DNA of 15,547 nt from Roseicyclus sp965662675 (lineage in GTDB: Bacteria > Pseudomonadota > Alphaproteobacteria > Rhodobacterales > Rhodobacteraceae), in NCBI RefSeq assembly GCF_965662675.1, contig NZ_CBFIIK010000058.1:1-15547 (forward strand), in the 5' to 3' direction. A program made the position numbers and the translations under genes. The notes under the pieces are model-generated. The model worked only from the letters and a program-made list of their open reading frames with translations, did not search any database and was not told the origin of the DNA. Below, piece after piece: positions 13,452 to 15,547 of this stretch. Each line of letters opens with the position of its first letter. Position 1 is the stretch's first letter.

Positions 13452-15547
13452 ATGTTCAATATCACGACGAAAAGCATTCAGTGGGGCGAAGAGACGCTCA
13501 CACTGGAAACGGGGCGTGTTGCACGCCAAGCCGATGGTTCGGTTATCGCCACATATGGCGAAACCTCCGTCATGGCCAATGTGACCTATGCACGGCAGAT
13601 GAAGCCGGGGCAGGATTTCTTCCCGCTGACGGTCCATTACCAAGAGAAATACTATGCCGCGGGCAAAGTGCCGGGTGGTTTCTTCAAGCGCGAAGCGCGT
13701 CCGACCGAGAAAGAGACGCTGACCGCGCGCTTGATCGACCGTCCGATCCGCCCGCTCTTCGTGCCGGGCTTCAAAAACGAAGTCCTCGTCATGTGCACGG
13801 TTCTGAGCCATGACCTCGTCAACGACCCCGATGTGGTGGCAATGATCGCGGCATCGGCTGCGCTGACGATCTCGGGCGTGCCTTTCATGGGTCCGATCGC
13901 GGGTTGCCGCGTGGGCTTTGTGGATGGCGAATATGTGCTGAACCCGACTGTCGACGACATGCATAACCTGCGCAACAACCCCGAGCAGCGTCTCGATCTG
14001 GTTGTCGCAGGCACCAAGGATGCGGTCATGATGGTCGAGTCCGAGGCCTATGAGCTGACCGAGGATGAGATGCTGGGCGCGGTGAACTTCGCCCATGAGC
14101 AGATCCAGCCTGTCATCGACCTGATCGTCGCTTTGGCCGAAGATGCCGCTAAAGAGCCGTTCGATTTCGCAGCGCCCGATTACTCGGCGCTCTCCGATGT
14201 GGTCAAAAAGGCCGGCGAAGCGGCGATGCGCAAAGCGTATGCCATCACCGACAAGCAAGAGCGCGTCGCCGCTGTGGCCGCCGCGAAAGAGGCGATCAAG
14301 GCCAAGCTCAGCGAAGAGCAGCTTGCCGACCCTGATCTGGGTTCGGCGCTGAAAAAGCTCGAGTCGATGGTCATGCGTTCCGATGTGGTCAAGAATGGCC
14401 GCCGCATCGATGGCCGCGCGCTCGATGCGGTACGTGCGATCGATTGTCAGACAGGCGTGCTGCCCCGGACCCATGGCTCGGCGCTGTTCACGCGCGGCGA
14501 GACCCAAGGTCTGGTCGTGACCACGCTGGGCACCGGCGATGATGAACAGTTCATCGACGCGCTGCATGGCAACTTCAAATCGAACTTCTTGCTGCATTAC
14601 AACTTCCCCCCCTATTCGGTGGGCGAGGTTGGCCGTGTGGGTTCGCCCGGCCGTCGTGAGATCGGCCATGGCAAGCTGGCATGGCGGGCGCTGCAGGCGG
14701 TTTTGCCCGCGGCAACCGATTTCCCCTACACGATCCGCGTCGTCTCCGAGATCACGGAATCGAACGGCTCCTCCTCGATGGCTTCGGTCTGTGGCGGGTC
14801 GCTGTCGATGATGGATGCGGGCGTGCCGCTGAAAGCACCCGTCGCCGGTGTGGCAATGGGCCTCGTGCTGGAAGATGACGGCTCCTACGGTATCTTGACC
14901 GATATTCTTGGCGACGAGGATCACCTCGGCGACATGGATTTCAAGGTCGCGGGCACCGAAGCCGGCATCACCTCCTTGCAGATGGACATCAAGGTCGCGG
15001 GCATCACCTCCGAGATCATGAAAACCGCATTGGCCCAAGCCAAGGCGGGCCGCCTGCACATCTTGGGCGAAATGGCCAAGTCGATGACGGCACCGGGCGA
15101 GTTCTCGATCCATGCACCGCGCATCGAGACGATGCAGATCCCGACCGACAAGATCCGTGAAGTGATCGGCTCGGGCGGTAAGGTGATCCGCGAGATCGTC
15201 GAACTGTCTGGCGCCAAGGTCGACATCAACGATGATGGTATCATCAAGATCGCAAGCCCGAATGCCGAAGCCATCCAAAAGGCCTATGACATGATCTATT
15301 CGATCGTGGCAGAGCCCGAAGTTGGCGGCGTCTACAAGGGCAAAGTCGTGAAGATCGTCGATTTCGGCGCCTTCGTGAACTTCTTCGGCAAGCGCGACGG
15401 TCTGGTCCATGTGTCCCAGATCGAAAGCCGCCGCCTGAACCACCCCTCGGACGTCCTGAAAGAGGGCCAAGAGGTTTGGGTCAAGCTCTTGGGCTTCGAC
15501 GATCGCGGCAAGGTGCGTCTGGCCATGAAGATGGTCGATCAGGCCAC
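13452..15547 (+). CDS. pnp: Polyribonucleotide nucleotidyltransferase (PNPase), 3' end beyond window
   Basis: 698 codons are visible of about 710-720 usual, so only the extreme C-terminus is missing. A trimeric phosphorolytic 3'-5' exoribonuclease that degrades mRNA and can add heteropolymeric tails. First RNase PH domain about 10-145, with FFKREARPTEKE (77-88) and RLIDRPIRPLF (93-103); helical linker to about 310; second RNase PH domain about 315-545, with SNGSSSMASVCGGS (437-450) and GDEDHLGDMD (487-496), containing the catalytic-site aspartates D488 and D494; KH domain about 558-615 with VIGSGGK (571-577); S1 domain from about 623 (GGVYKGKVVKIVDFGAFV). The ATG at 13452 has AGGA 8 nt upstream. 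Placement after rpsO is the standard bacterial order. Confidence 0.98.
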   Translation, partial: MFNITTKSIQWGEETLTLETGRVARQADGSVIATYGETSVMANVTYARQMKPGQDFFPLTVHYQEKYYAAGKVPGGFFKREARPTEKETLTARLIDRPIRPLFVPGFKNEVLVMCTVLSHDLVNDPDVVAMIAASAALTISGVPFMGPIAGCRVGFVDGEYVLNPTVDDMHNLRNNPEQRLDLVVAGTKDAVMMVESEAYELTEDEMLGAVNFAHEQIQPVIDLIVALAEDAAKEPFDFAAPDYSALSDVVKKAGEAAMRKAYAITDKQERVAAVAAAKEAIKAKLSEEQLADPDLGSALKKLESMVMRSDVVKNGRRIDGRALDAVRAIDCQTGVLPRTHGSALFTRGETQGLVVTTLGTGDDEQFIDALHGNFKSNFLLHYNFPPYSVGEVGRVGSPGRREIGHGKLAWRALQAVLPAATDFPYTIRVVSEITESNGSSSMASVCGGSLSMMDAGVPLKAPVAGVAMGLVLEDDGSYGILTDILGDEDHLGDMDFKVAGTEAGITSLQMDIKVAGITSEIMKTALAQAKAGRLHILGEMAKSMTAPGEFSIHAPRIETMQIPTDKIREVIGSGGKVIREIVELSGAKVDINDDGIIKIASPNAEAIQKAYDMIYSIVAEPEVGGVYKGKVVKIVDFGAFVNFFGKRDGLVHVSQIESRRLNHPSDVLKEGQEVWVKLLGFDDRGKVRLAMKMVDQA

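Noticed and set aside
13317..15470. 717-codon open frame on the minus strand opposite pnp
   Set aside because: pnp on the plus strand is unmistakable; the antisense frame is a codon-bias artefact full of His, Asp and Arg, with no recognisable domain.

Overview
The window looks like chromosomal DNA of a GC-rich alphaproteobacterium, most likely family Rhodobacteraceae (order Rhodobacterales). The basis is the protein style (LspA, RbfA, TruB, PNPase), a short SDHAF4-like protein, a BamF/DUF3035 lipoprotein next to lspA, and a membrane-anchored RTX repeat protein. The genus cannot be resolved from sequence reading alone. Coding density is high; there are no tRNA or rRNA genes, no CRISPR array, no phage genes and no transposase.

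Layout. (1) Positions 1-5566, minus strand: a five-gene run read as rsmB (16S rRNA m5C967 methyltransferase), a heparinase II/III-like protein, purH, lspA, and a lipoprotein gene cut by the left edge. (2) Positions 5647-7109: a small SDHAF4-type succinate dehydrogenase assembly factor (+), a secreted protein of unknown function (-) and dapB (-). (3) Positions 7229-9338, plus strand: rbfA, a periplasmic NAGPA-domain protein and truB, tightly packed, with an ATGA overlap between the first two. (4) Positions 9500-12510, accessory: a small exported PepSY-like protein, a DUF1643 protein overlapping a haloacetate-dehalogenase-like alpha/beta hydrolase, a long nested inverted repeat, and a convergent RTX repeat protein. 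(5) Positions 12921-15547, plus strand: rpsO with a textbook intrinsic terminator, then pnp, cut by the right edge near the end of its S1 domain.

How it fits together. rbfA, truB, rpsO and pnp form one translation/RNA-metabolism cluster in many bacteria. Here truB and rpsO are separated by about 3.6 kb of accessory genes, and rpsO has its own predicted promoter. rpsO and pnp have predicted promoters of the same design (CTTTCCAA, 16 bp, TAT(A/G)GC, then a CGCGCATC element), suggesting coordinated initiation although a terminator lies between them. The left run pairs lspA with a predicted lipoprotein, a natural substrate of that peptidase.

I see no clearly new multi-gene system. The items most worth checking are the dehalogenase-like enzyme (complete halide pocket but Glu at the triad acid position), the nested inverted repeat, the shared rpsO/pnp promoter design, and the conserved-looking but unexplained envelope proteins embedded in housekeeping runs.
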